34,199 nucleotides of DNA from CAZKXX01 sp964556705 (GTDB taxonomy: Bacteria; Acidobacteriota; Terriglobia; UBA7540). The notes beneath the pieces are model-generated. The model was not told where the DNA came from, ran no database searches, and saw nothing but the letters and a program-made list of their open reading frames with translations. Position 1 is the first letter of the stretch. Each line of letters starts with the position of its first letter. Location of the stretch: contig CAZKXX010000036.1 in assembly GCA_964556705.1 (NCBI GenBank), positions 1-34,199 on the forward strand, given 5' to 3'. Below are positions 5,603 to 13,490 of this stretch, in pieces. The position numbers were made by a program, and so were the translations under genes.

Positions 5603-8515
5603 CTACGAGCAGCCGCTCGTGGACCCGCAGTTCATACAGCGATAGCACGAGCCGTTGCGGACCATGATGGCGCCGCAATCGGCACAGGAGGGCGCGTCGT
5701 CGCTCTCGACGACCCCGGCGAGCGCCGGCTGCGCCGTCCCGGTCTTCGGCTCGGCCGAAGCGCGGGTGAACTGCTTCGCGAGGCCCGAGGCCTTCTCAAA
5801 TTCCTTGCCGTTCAGCGGCTGGACGCTGGTATCTTCGCGCGGCTGCGCGTCCTTCGGCAGGAACTTCAGCGCCAGCCATTTGAAGATGTAGTCCATGATG
5901 GACTTGGCGTAGCGGATCTCGGGGTTGTTGGTCCATCCGCTGGGCTCGAAGCGCGAGTGGCTGAACTTGTCGCAGAGGACTTTCAGCGGGACGCCGTACT
6001 GGAGCGCGAGGGAAATGGCCGTGGCGAACGAGTCCATCAGGCCGGAGATGGTCGAGCCTTCCTTGGCCATGGTGATGAAGATCTCGCCGGGCTGGCCATC
6101 ATCGTAAAGCCCGACAGTCAGGTACCCCTCGTGCCCGCCCACGGTGAACTTGTGCGTGATGGCGCGGCGCTCGTCCGGCAGCTTGCGCCGGAAGGGCTTC
6201 GGCCGGGCCTCGGAGATCGGCGCTGGCTCTTCTCCTGACTTCTGACTCCTGGTTTCTGACTCCTTTTTCGGTTTCGCATCCGACGTATTCAGCGGCTGCG
6301 TGCGCTTGGAGCCGTCGCGGTAGATGGCGATGGCCTTCAAACCCAGCCGCCAGGACTCGATGTAAGCCTTCTCGACGTCCTCGACGGTCGCCTCCTCCGG
6401 CAGGTTAACGGTCTTCGAAATCGCTCCCGAAAGGAAGGGCTGCACGGCGGCCATCATGCGCACGTGGCCCATCCAGTGAATGCTGCGCTTGCCGTTGGCG
6501 GGCTTGAGCGAGCAGTCGAAGACGGGCAGGTGCTCCGGCTTCAGGTTCGGCGCGCCTTCGATGGTGCCGTGCTGGTCAATGTAGTTGACGATGTCAGCCG
6601 CCTGCTGCTCCGTATAGCCGAGCTTCAGCAGCGCTGCCGGAACGACCTGATTGACAATCTTGATGAGCCCGCCGCCCACCAGCTTCTTGTATTTCACCAG
6701 CGCCAGGTCCGGCTCGATGCCGGTCGTATCGCAATCCATCATGAAGCCGATGGTGCCCGTGGGCGCGAGCACGGTGACTTGGGCGTTGCGGTAGCCGAGC
6801 TTCATGCCGCTGGAGAGGCAATCGTCCCAGACTTTCTTGGCCGCCTCCCAGAGCGGCTCAGGGACGTTCCGCGCGTTGATGCCCGCGAGCGACTGCCGGT
6901 GCATGGAGATGACGCCGAGGAACGGGTCGCGGTTGAGCGCGTAGCCCGGAAACGGCCCGATTTCGCCCGCGATGCGCGAGGACTGGAGATAAGCTTCGCC
7001 GTGCATCAGGGCAGTTATCGAGGCGGCGAAGTCGCGGCCGGCGTCGGAATCGTAGGGCAGGCCGTTGGCCATCAGCAGCGCGCCGAGATTGGCATAGCCC
7101 AGCCCGAGCGGGCGGAAGTCGTGCGAGTTCGCGGCAATCTTCTCGGTCGGATAGGCGGCGTTGTCCACCAGGATTTCCTGCGCCGTGATGACCACGTCCA
7201 CGGCCTGGCGGAAGGCTTCGACATCGAACTTGCCGTCCGGCGTCGCGTACTTCATCAGGTTCAAGGACGCCAGGTTGCAGGCCGTGTCGTCGAGGAACAT
7301 GTACTCCGAGCAGGGGTTCGAGGCGTTGATGGGCGCCGTCGCCTTCGAGGTGTGCCACTTGTTAATGGTCGTGTGGAACTGCATCCCCGGATCGCCGCAT
7401 TGCCAGGCGGCCTCGGCGATTTTGCGCATCAGGTCGCGCGCCCGATAGGTCTTGGCCGGCTCGTTCGACGAAATGAAGCGCGTCGTCCAGTCCTTGTCTT
7501 CGAGGACGGCCTTCATGAACTCGTCCGTGACGCGGACGGAGTTGTTGGCATTCTGGAAGAAGATGGAGCTGTAGGCTTCGCCGTCGAGCGAGGGGTCGTA
7601 GCCCGCGTCCACCAGCGCCCACGCCTTGCGTTCTTCTTTGGCCTTGCACTCGATGAAGTCCACGACGTCGGGGTGGTCGATGTTCAGGATCACCATCTTC
7701 GCGGCGCGGCGCGTCTTGCCGCCGCTCTTGATAACGCCCGCGAAGGCGTCGTAGCCCTTCATGAAAGAAAGGGGACCGGAGGCCTTGCCGCCGCCCGACA
7801 GCGGCTCCAGGGAGGACCGGAGTGGCGAGAGGTTCGTACCCGTTCCCGAACCCCACTTGAAGAGCATCCCTTCGGTTCTGGCGAGCGTCAGGATGCTTTC
7901 GAGGTTGTCCTGGACGGAGTTGATAAAGCAGGCGGAGCACTGCGGGTGCCGGTAGGCCTCGGTCTCCTTCTTGATGCCGCCTGTGGCGGGGTCCCAGTAC
8001 CAACCCCCGCCCTCGTTATGGCGGCGATATTTGTGCCAGAGCCCGCAATTGAACCAGACGGGTGAGTTGAACGACGCTTTCTGCCGGACGAGCAAATGGA
8101 TCAGTTCGTCATGAAAGGCGCGGGCGTCTTCTTCGGTGCGGAAATAGCCGCCTTCGACGCCCCACTGCGCGATCGTATCGGCCACGCGGCTGACCAGTTG
8201 CTTGACGCTCGCTTCGCGCTCGGCCGTCCCCAGCTTGCCGTGGAAATACTTCGAGGCGACGATGTTCGTCGCCGTCTGCGACCAGTCCTTGGGGACTTCG
8301 ACGTTCCGCTGCTCGAAGATCGTCTGGCCCTTTTCGTTCTGAATGGCCGCGGTGCGCAGCTCCCATTCGATCTCGTCGAAGGGGTGCACGCCGGGCTTGG
8401 TGAAGAAGCGCTTGAAGACGAGGCCGCGCTTGGCTCCTGCCTGCGCAGGCAGGCCCGCCTCGCTTCCCGGCGTCACACCCTTGCCCGCAATGGAGACAGC
8501 GTCCCGCTCCGCCAT
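5603..8515 (-). CDS. nrdJ: Vitamin B12-dependent ribonucleotide reductase (class II)
   Basis: 970 residues. It reduces ribonucleotides to deoxyribonucleotides using adenosylcobalamin. Diagnostic segments are HPQCSACFINSV (first active-site Cys region), SGGGKASGP and the NPCSEYMFLDDTACNLASLN active-site block with the conserved Asn-x-Cys-x-Glu. Further on are VTVLAPTGTIGFMMDCDTTG and the C-terminal Cys cluster CADCGAIM and CYRCMNCG, which acts in re-reduction. ATG 8515 has GGAGG 5 nt upstream; upstream in-frame residues to 8608 are rejected. Two insertions are repeat-derived: GLPAQAG near residue 21, from a palindrome, and a KKESETRSQKSGEE linker before the C-terminal domain, from a 7-bp array. 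Its own promoter, a probable NrdR operator pair and a terminator make it a single-gene unit. No cobalamin riboswitch was seen. Confidence 0.97.
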   Translation of the reverse strand: MAERDAVSIAGKGVTPGSEAGLPAQAGAKRGLVFKRFFTKPGVHPFDEIEWELRTAAIQNEKGQTIFEQRNVEVPKDWSQTATNIVASKYFHGKLGTAEREASVKQLVSRVADTIAQWGVEGGYFRTEEDARAFHDELIHLLVRQKASFNSPVWFNCGLWHKYRRHNEGGGWYWDPATGGIKKETEAYRHPQCSACFINSVQDNLESILTLARTEGMLFKWGSGTGTNLSPLRSSLEPLSGGGKASGPLSFMKGYDAFAGVIKSGGKTRRAAKMVILNIDHPDVVDFIECKAKEERKAWALVDAGYDPSLDGEAYSSIFFQNANNSVRVTDEFMKAVLEDKDWTTRFISSNEPAKTYRARDLMRKIAEAAWQCGDPGMQFHTTINKWHTSKATAPINASNPCSEYMFLDDTACNLASLNLMKYATPDGKFDVEAFRQAVDVVITAQEILVDNAAYPTEKIAANSHDFRPLGLGYANLGALLMANGLPYDSDAGRDFAASITALMHGEAYLQSSRIAGEIGPFPGYALNRDPFLGVISMHRQSLAGINARNVPEPLWEAAKKVWDDCLSSGMKLGYRNAQVTVLAPTGTIGFMMDCDTTGIEPDLALVKYKKLVGGGLIKIVNQVVPAALLKLGYTEQQAADIVNYIDQHGTIEGAPNLKPEHLPVFDCSLKPANGKRSIHWMGHVRMMAAVQPFLSGAISKTVNLPEEATVEDVEKAYIESWRLGLKAIAIYRDGSKRTQPLNTSDAKPKKESETRSQKSGEEPAPISEARPKPFRRKLPDERRAITHKFTVGGHEGYLTVGLYDDGQPGEIFITMAKEGSTISGLMDSFATAISLALQYGVPLKVLCDKFSHSRFEPSGWTNNPEIRYAKSIMDYIFKWLALKFLPKDAQPREDTSVQPLNGKEFEKASGLAKQFTRASAEPKTGTAQPALAGVVESDDAPSCADCGAIMVRNGSCYRCMNCGSTSGCS
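6231..6265. repeat. 7-bp array inside nrdJ
   Basis: Units TCTCCTG, ACTTCTG, ACTCCTG, GTTTCTG, ACTCCTT run with an exact 7-bp period. On the coding (minus) strand they give the Lys/Glu/Ser/Arg-rich linker between the catalytic barrel and the C-terminal domain of NrdJ, a region where sequence is variable between homologues. Confidence 0.7.
8436..8453. repeat. Perfect 18-bp palindrome inside nrdJ
   Basis: CCTGCCTGCGCAGGCAGG is a perfect inverted repeat translated as part of GLPAQAG in the N-terminal tail of NrdJ. It matches the CTGCC/GGCAG element after the aldo/keto reductase, so it is probably a repeat inserted in frame. Confidence 0.65.
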
Positions 8516-8657
8516 TTCTTCCTCCGAGGTCTCTGTTCGAGTGTGGGGGAGGTCCCCGATAATGAACGGCGTGTCCGCTCGACGTTCCGACCCCCGGACA
8601 CCCTGCACCGGCTGTCGTGCTTGTCGAAAACGGCCGGTGTCTTACCTCTCTGAGCGG

Positions 8658-8686
8658 AATGTATTCCCGGCCTTCGGCCTTGTCAA
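8658..8686 (-). promoter_or_regulatory. Sigma-70-type promoter of nrdJ
   Basis: On the minus strand, TTGACA (8681-8686), 17-nt spacer, TACATT (8658-8663). The -35 is perfect and the -10 matches 4 of 6. It lies about 143 nt upstream of the nrdJ ATG, directly downstream of the proposed NrdR boxes. Confidence 0.7.
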
Positions 8687-8693
8687 GCGAAAA

Positions 8694-8740
8694 CTACTAC
8701 CTTTGGTGGGTTTTTTTCTGAGGGCCACAAGATATTGTGG
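8694..8740 (-). promoter_or_regulatory. Probable NrdR operator: tandem NrdR boxes
   Basis: The palindrome CCACAATATCTTGTGG (8725-8740, minus strand) matches the published NrdR-box consensus acaCwAtATaTwGtgt at 13 of 16 positions. Exactly 31 bp downstream (15-bp gap) a second, degenerate box CCACCAAAGGTAGTAG (8694-8709) keeps 9 of 16. NrdR is the ATP/dATP-sensing repressor of ribonucleotide reductase genes and binds paired boxes about three helical turns apart. The pair sits directly upstream of the nrdJ -35 element. nrdR itself is not in the window. The call rests on motif match and position. Confidence 0.65.
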
Positions 8741-8866
8741 AAATCCTGTGCATCCTGTGGAAACCTCCCGCCGCCCCGTCCGGCGCGCCTCCGCCCGCAC
8801 TCGACCGACCGGATGGTAACTCCTTCCAAGAACGTGAGTATTGCTGCGGGCGGCTTCTGGGGGGAG

Positions 8867-8897
8867 AAAAAACAAAAGCCACCCGGCGAAGGGTGGC
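8867..8897 (-). terminator. Rho-independent terminator of carD
   Basis: Minus strand: GCCACCC, 6-nt loop, GGGTGGC, then TTTTGTTTTTT. It lies about 57 nt after the carD stop and insulates carD from nrdJ. Confidence 0.8.
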
Positions 8898-8953
8898 TGC
8901 CAACGGGACCGATGGCCGGACTCCCGGGTCCGGCCGCGCGGGTTGAGCCCAGA

Positions 8954-9463
8954 CTAGCTGGGCAGCGAAATCTTCAGGTTCGACTTCTGAAGAGCCTTCA
9001 CGAGCTGCGTCTCAACGGTTTCTTTCGGCATCCCCTTGACGACCGATATCTCGTCCACCAGCAATTGCCAGGCGCGGTCGAGCATGCGCTTCTCGCGGAA
9101 GGAAAGCGGCTTGGCCTGGTTGAGCGCCAGCAGGTTCTTCAGGACTTCAGCCACCTGCTGGAGCGAGCCGCTGCGCATCTTTTCCGAGTTGGCCTTGAAC
9201 CGGCCCTTCCAGTCCTGCGGCGCTTTGCACGAGCCCTTTTCGAGGTAGCCGAGAATCGTTCCGATGTCTCGGTTCTTGGCCACCTTGCGCAGCCCCACGC
9301 TCGCCACGTTGCTCATGGGCACCATGACGCGCATGCTGTTCGTGCTTAACTTCAGCAGATAGAACATCTCGGGCTGGCCGGTGACGTTGCGGGTGGAGAC
9401 TTGCTCGATAATTCCAACACCTTGGTTCGGATAGACCACTTTATCCCCGATATGGAAGTCCAT
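8954..9463 (-). CDS. carD: CarD/CdnL family RNA polymerase-binding regulator
   Basis: 169 residues. The N-terminal CarD_CdnL_TRCF Tudor-like domain begins MDFHIGDKVVYPNQGVGIIE, and is followed by FYLLKLSTNSMRVMVPMSN. This domain binds the RNA polymerase beta subunit. The C-terminal helical DNA-binding half includes SLQQVAEVLKNLLALNQ and LSFREKRMLDRAWQLLVDE, the conserved arrangement of CdnL/CarD, which stabilises open complexes at promoters including rRNA promoters. ATG 9463 is preceded by a GGGGGG purine tract; upstream in-frame codons to 9526 lie over the promoter and are rejected. It has its own promoter and terminator, so it is monocistronic. Confidence 0.95.
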   Translation of the reverse strand: MDFHIGDKVVYPNQGVGIIEQVSTRNVTGQPEMFYLLKLSTNSMRVMVPMSNVASVGLRKVAKNRDIGTILGYLEKGSCKAPQDWKGRFKANSEKMRSGSLQQVAEVLKNLLALNQAKPLSFREKRMLDRAWQLLVDEISVVKGMPKETVETQLVKALQKSNLKISLPS

Positions 9464-9497
9464 GGATCCCCCCAAATGTTGGTAAAGAAAGGAAATA

Positions 9498-9526
9498 ATT
9501 CTAACCCTTTCGCCAGCCCAAGTCAA
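9498..9526 (-). promoter_or_regulatory. Sigma-70-type promoter of carD
   Basis: Minus strand TTGACT (9521-9526), 17-nt spacer, TAGAAT (9498-9503). Five of six bases match in each hexamer. It gives a leader of about 30 nt before the carD ATG. Confidence 0.8.
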
Positions 9527-9616
9527 GCAATGAAAAGGCGAAAGCGCTTTTACTCGCTCGGCATTTGTCAGGTGGATACCCTACGGCGCGAAGGCTGCGG
9601 GGGCATGGCAGAGCTT

Positions 9617-9777
9617 TCCGCTCTCACCTTTCAGCATTCAGCGCTCAGCCCTCAGCCGTCAGCGGTCAGCCAAGCAGGGTTGACAGTCCACAGTTGACCG
9701 TCGAGACCCAGGAACACAGCCCGTGTCGGTCCGCTTGCAGCTTTCATAATTCAGAATTCATCATTCAGCATTCTCCG
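9617..9777. repeat. Three 7-bp tandem arrays between carD and the phosphoesterase gene
   Basis: Array 1 (9617-9672): eight units, six of them exactly TCAGCNN (AT, GC, CC, CG, GG, CA endings). Array 2 (9679-9706): GTTGACA, GTCCACA, GTTGACC, GTCGAGA. Array 3 (9743-9777): TTCATAA, TTCAGAA, TTCATCA, TTCAGCA, TTCTCCG. Each keeps a strict 7-bp period with its own consensus. They fill most of the roughly 300-bp gap between the divergent carD promoter and the metallophosphoesterase start; no gene is supported there. Confidence 0.85.
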
Positions 9778-9832
9778 TCCCCGCTTGACGGCTGCGGCCC
9801 TTCAAGTGTGAAATAGCTGGGAGGAATTTTCG

Positions 9833-11164
9833 GTGTCCACAGAGTATCTCATCCGCCTGGCCGTCTCGGCGGCCGTCCTGCTCATCTTCATCGCCAGCCA
9901 GATGTTCTGGCTGCGGCAGGTGCGCAAGGCCGGCGACCGGCTGATTCCGGACCGCGTGCTCCGCAACTGGGTGGGCGGAATCGCCGCCCTCCTGTTCATC
10001 GCGCTGTTCGCCTACAACGCCTCTTACGGCTTCTGGGCGCGACGGGTGACCGAGCCGACCGAAATGACGCTGGAAGCGGCGCTGCTGCACGCGCCGTTCC
10101 GCTGGTGGGTGGTGAGCTCGGTCCTGGGCTTTCTGCTCGTCGCCATCCTGTCGCTGGCGGACCGATTGGTGCGCGGGGCCGCGTGGCTGCTGCGTCGCGT
10201 GCGAACTCTCGGCGCCGCCGAAGCCGACCCGCCGCTGGTTTCCCCCGCCCGGCGGCGCTTCCTCGAGCAGACCGCCGTCGCCGTGGGCGCGGTGCCCTTC
10301 GTCGCCGGCGCTTACGGACTCTTCATCGGCCGTCTGAACCTGCGCACCACTCACCAGCGCATTCCCATCCGCCGGCTGCCCAGAGCCTTTCACGGCTTCC
10401 GCATCGCGCAGCTTTCCGACATTCACATCGGGCCGTTCATGCCCGGGGAAGAAATCAAGCGCTACGTCGAGATCCTCAACGCCCAGCGGCCCGACTTGAT
10501 CGCTCTGACGGGCGATTACCTCACGTGGGACCCGACCACGCAGAAGCCCGTGGTCGAAGCGCTCGCCGGCCTGCGCGCGCCGCACGGCGTCGTCGGCTGC
10601 CTCGGCAACCACGAAATGTGGTCGGACGTGGAAGACTCGCTCTCGCGGCTGTTCGCCGACGCCGGATTCCGGATGCTCCGCCACGAGCAGGCGCTGATCG
10701 AGTCGGGCGGCGAAATGCTCAACGTGGTTGGCGTGGACTTCCAGACACGGCGGCGCATGGGCCCGCCGGGCAGAGGCATCGTCCCCCAGTATCTGACCGA
10801 GGTCGAGCGCCTCGTGCGGCCCGACACGGCCAACATCCTGCTCTGCCACAATCCCAATCCCTTCGACCGCGCGGCCGAAATCGGCTACGACCTCACGCTC
10901 GCCGGGCACACCCACGGCGGCCAGGTGACGCTCGAATTCATCCACCCGAGCCTCTCCCCCAGCCGGCTGATCACCGATTACGTCTCCGGCTACTACTCGA
11001 AACCCGCGGGCTTGTCTGCCTCGGCGGGTCAGTTCGCCGGGACAAATCAGCCCGTCACCGAAGCCCACCTCTACGTCAACCGCGGGATTGGGACGATCGC
11101 CGTGCCCATGCGCCTCGGCGCCCCGCCGGAACTTTCCGTCTTTGAACTGGTGCGGGAGGGCTGA
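9833..11164 (+). CDS. Membrane-anchored metallophosphoesterase
   Basis: 443 residues. Several N-terminal hydrophobic segments (residues about 8-24, 45-62, 92-108 and 147-163) anchor a calcineurin-like phosphoesterase domain. Metal ligands are visible in order: LSDIHIG, TGDYL, GNHEMW, LLCHNP and AGHTHGGQ. This is the YkuE/YaeI-like layout of membrane phosphoesterases, some of which cleave lipid or nucleotide phosphodiesters; the substrate here is unknown. GTG 9833 has GGGAGG 8 nt upstream. A stretch GLSASAGQ near residue 395 is encoded by a sequence resembling the CTTGTCTGCC repeat. It is transcribed away from carD. Confidence 0.88.
   Translation: MSTEYLIRLAVSAAVLLIFIASQMFWLRQVRKAGDRLIPDRVLRNWVGGIAALLFIALFAYNASYGFWARRVTEPTEMTLEAALLHAPFRWWVVSSVLGFLLVAILSLADRLVRGAAWLLRRVRTLGAAEADPPLVSPARRRFLEQTAVAVGAVPFVAGAYGLFIGRLNLRTTHQRIPIRRLPRAFHGFRIAQLSDIHIGPFMPGEEIKRYVEILNAQRPDLIALTGDYLTWDPTTQKPVVEALAGLRAPHGVVGCLGNHEMWSDVEDSLSRLFADAGFRMLRHEQALIESGGEMLNVVGVDFQTRRRMGPPGRGIVPQYLTEVERLVRPDTANILLCHNPNPFDRAAEIGYDLTLAGHTHGGQVTLEFIHPSLSPSRLITDYVSGYYSKPAGLSASAGQFAGTNQPVTEAHLYVNRGIGTIAVPMRLGAPPELSVFELVREG
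11008..11033. repeat. CTTGTCTGCC-type repeat within coding sequence
   Basis: GGGCTTGTCTGCCTCGGCGGGTCAG shares its first half with the palindromic element after the aldo/keto reductase (3020-3032) and encodes GLSASAGQ between conserved parts of the metallophosphoesterase. The palindrome is imperfect here, so the assignment is tentative. Confidence 0.4.
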
Positions 11165-11242
11165 ATTCCTCCGAGTGCCCGCACCTTTTGCATGCTTGCC
11201 CTGATTCGACCCTTATGATAACTAATTACGACGGCCGCCAGC

Positions 11243-12571
11243 ATGCAATCACTCGCTACGCACACTCCGCCAGCTAAAACAACCAGGGAGGACAACAAGG
11301 TTCGGCCAGAGGACCGGCCCGCCCACGACTGGTACCGATTTGTTCTCTCGTTTCCACCTCATTTCGTCCGTGAATACCTTGAGCGGTTCGCAGTCCGTCC
11401 CAATCAACTCGTCTTAGATCCGTTTTGCGGGACCGGAACCACACTCGTCGAATGCAAGAAACAAGGCATCCCGAGCATCGGGATTGAAGCAAATCCCATG
11501 GCCTGGTTCGCGAGCCAGGTTAAAGTCCACTGGGACATCAGCTCGGAAACTCTATTGAACCACGCACGTATGGTCGCGGCGGAAACATTGGCGGAGCTTG
11601 AATCAAACGGCATTGAGGATGAACCTCGGCCCCCTTTGTTTCGTACCCCCCGAAAGCATTGTCCAAACCTCCTTGGCCTGCCACCCGAAACGTCCAAACT
11701 TCTTCTATCGGATTCGATCAGTGTGTTGCCCCTGCACAAAACCCTTACGCTCCTGAAAGTTTTGGATCGAAACAAAGAACCGCAATTGGCAGGACACGAG
11801 CGTCTTGCGCTCGCGAAAGCGCTCGTCTCGGGGATCAGCAACTTGGAGTTTGGTCCCGAGGTTGGCGTTGGTCCTCCAAAGCCTGATGCCCCTGTCGTAA
11901 AGCCGTGGCTCTGCGAGGTGGAGCGGATGGCCGAAGACCTCAAGCAGCTCCGCACAATCACGCCCGTGCCAGCGACCGTCCACCACGCCGATTCCCGAAA
12001 TCTCGCCGATCTTCTAGAGCCTTCTTCCATCGACGTCGTAATCACATCGCCGCCGTACCCGAACGAAAAGGACTACACGAGGACAACTCGGTTGGAATCA
12101 GTTCTCTTGGGTTTCATACAGACCAAGAAAGACTTGCGTTCACTTAAGAGCCGCCTGGTCAGGTCGAACACCCGAAACGTTTTCAAGGACGATCGCGACG
12201 ATGATTTTGTGGCGAAAAACCCCGAAGTTCACCGAATTGCCGATGCGATTGAAAGGCGACGCAAAGAGCTTGGAAAGACCTCGGGCTTCGAAAGACTTTA
12301 CGCCAGAGTGGCGAAGCTATACTTCGGGGGGATGGCTCAGCACTTCTCAGCGCTTCGAAAACTTCTTCGCCCCGGCGCGAAACTGGCGTACGTCGTAGGG
12401 GACCAAGCTTCCTATCTTAGGGTCATGATTCGCACGTGTCAGCTCCTTGCGGAAATCGCCGTGTCCTTCGGATTTGAAGTGCTTTCGATCGATCTTTTTC
12501 GCACGCGCCTGGCCACAGCAACGCGAGAACAACTTCGGGAAGAGGTTGTCGTGCTTCGATGGCCGGGATAG
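11243..12571 (+). CDS. DNA methyltransferase (SPPY type, probable N4-cytosine)
   Basis: 442 residues. The SAM-binding motif LDPFCGTGTTLVE is at residues 58-70 and the catalytic motif TSPPYPNEKDYTRTTRLE at 268-285, so the order is SAM motif first and catalytic motif second. SPPY is typical of N4-cytosine methyltransferases; N6-adenine cannot be excluded. The long middle region, residues about 95-245, probably holds the target recognition part. G+C is lower than in neighbours by eye, and the 30-bp distance to the endonuclease-like gene suggests co-transfer as a restriction-modification pair. No good ribosome site precedes ATG 11243. Confidence 0.85.
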   Translation: MQSLATHTPPAKTTREDNKVRPEDRPAHDWYRFVLSFPPHFVREYLERFAVRPNQLVLDPFCGTGTTLVECKKQGIPSIGIEANPMAWFASQVKVHWDISSETLLNHARMVAAETLAELESNGIEDEPRPPLFRTPRKHCPNLLGLPPETSKLLLSDSISVLPLHKTLTLLKVLDRNKEPQLAGHERLALAKALVSGISNLEFGPEVGVGPPKPDAPVVKPWLCEVERMAEDLKQLRTITPVPATVHHADSRNLADLLEPSSIDVVITSPPYPNEKDYTRTTRLESVLLGFIQTKKDLRSLKSRLVRSNTRNVFKDDRDDDFVAKNPEVHRIADAIERRRKELGKTSGFERLYARVAKLYFGGMAQHFSALRKLLRPGAKLAYVVGDQASYLRVMIRTCQLLAEIAVSFGFEVLSIDLFRTRLATATREQLREEVVVLRWPG

Positions 12572-12600
12572 GATAGTTTGACTTTGCTGAGCCCCACTGC

Positions 12601-13398
12601 ATGACTACCCAAAATCGCTACACTGCTATCATCGAGAGAATTTTTCATTCGAAGTTCAAGCCCGGCATTCGAGAGGTGAACTTCGAGCGCGAGGATATCG
12701 TAAAGGCAGCTCGGGAATTGAAAATCGAACTCCCGAAGAACCTGGGTGATGTGGTTTACAGTTTCCGGTATCGGGCGCCCCTGCCGGAAAGCTTGCGCTC
12801 GAAAGCAGGAAAGGGCAAAGCGTGGATTATCCGTCCCGCCGGAAAAGCAAAGTATCGCTTTGCGCTGGTTCCTGACCGTCCTATTGCGCCAAATGAAACC
12901 CTGGCAACGACAAAAGTTCCCGATGCTACGCCTGGAGTGATCGCAAAGTATGCGCTTTCCGACGAGCAAGCGCTTCTTGCGAGGGTCCGTTACAACCGGC
13001 TCGTTGACATCTTTACTGGAGTCACCTGCTACTCGCTTCAAAATCATCTGCGGACAAGCGTCACCAATATGGGGCAGGTTGAAACCGATGAAATCTACGT
13101 GGGCGTCGACAAGAAGGGGATCCATTACGTATTCCCCGTTCAGGCGAAGGGTGGCAAAGACAGACTCAGCGTGGTGCAAATCGAGCAAGACATGGCTATG
13201 TGCGCAGAGAAATTCCCATCGCTGGTCTGTCGCGCTTTGGCGGCGCAATTCATGACTGATGATATTATTGCTCTCTTCGAGTTTGAAGACAGTGACCAGG
13301 GTGTCGTAGTTGTTTTCGAGCGGCACTACAAGCTTGTGCCTCCAGAAGAGGTAACCGAAGCCGACCTGCGGGCGTATCTTCAGCGAGCATCCAACTGA
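12601..13398 (+). CDS. Putative type II restriction endonuclease (PD-(D/E)XK-like)
   Basis: 265 residues; no family recognised with certainty. A PD-(D/E)XK-like core is visible: ETDEIYVGVD at 161-170, then YVFPVQAKGGKD at 176-187, giving acidic residues D163/E164 and a Q181-A-K183 (QxK) half motif after 17 residues in two beta-strand-like segments. An acidic patch MTDDIIALFEFEDSD follows at 218-232. It lies 29 bp after an SPPY methyltransferase, on the same strand and with similar lower G+C, which is the main reason for the call. No clear ribosome site; translation may be coupled. A different nuclease or an unrelated accessory protein remains possible. Confidence 0.55.
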   Translation: MTTQNRYTAIIERIFHSKFKPGIREVNFEREDIVKAARELKIELPKNLGDVVYSFRYRAPLPESLRSKAGKGKAWIIRPAGKAKYRFALVPDRPIAPNETLATTKVPDATPGVIAKYALSDEQALLARVRYNRLVDIFTGVTCYSLQNHLRTSVTNMGQVETDEIYVGVDKKGIHYVFPVQAKGGKDRLSVVQIEQDMAMCAEKFPSLVCRALAAQFMTDDIIALFEFEDSDQGVVVVFERHYKLVPPEEVTEADLRAYLQRASN

Positions 13399-13490
13399 CC
13401 TGGTCCGCCCTTATCTCCATTCGCAAAAAGCGGCCACCAAGTGCCGATTCCATTCTGTGATATCATCCCCTCAACCTGGCCGAGGAGCAC

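Noticed and set aside
6464..8065. A 533-codon plus-strand frame opposite nrdJ
   Set aside because: Antisense to a certain gene, with the same GC-driven composition (many Arg, His, Val, Asp) and no recognisable domain.
8516..8657. Possible cobalamin riboswitch in the nrdJ leader
   Set aside because: The leader has a CACCGGC...GCCGGTG pairing, but I could not find the conserved B12-box or the expected core elements; NrdR control explains the region better.
9617..9777. CRISPR-like array
   Set aside because: Units are 7 bp with no spacers and drift within each array; no cas gene is in the window.
12601..13398. DDE transposase reading of the DEIYVG segment
   Set aside because: DEIYVG resembles the start of some IS1595-type motifs, but the later acidic residues and zinc ribbon are missing, no inverted repeats flank the gene, and the QxK segment plus methyltransferase neighbour fit a nuclease better.
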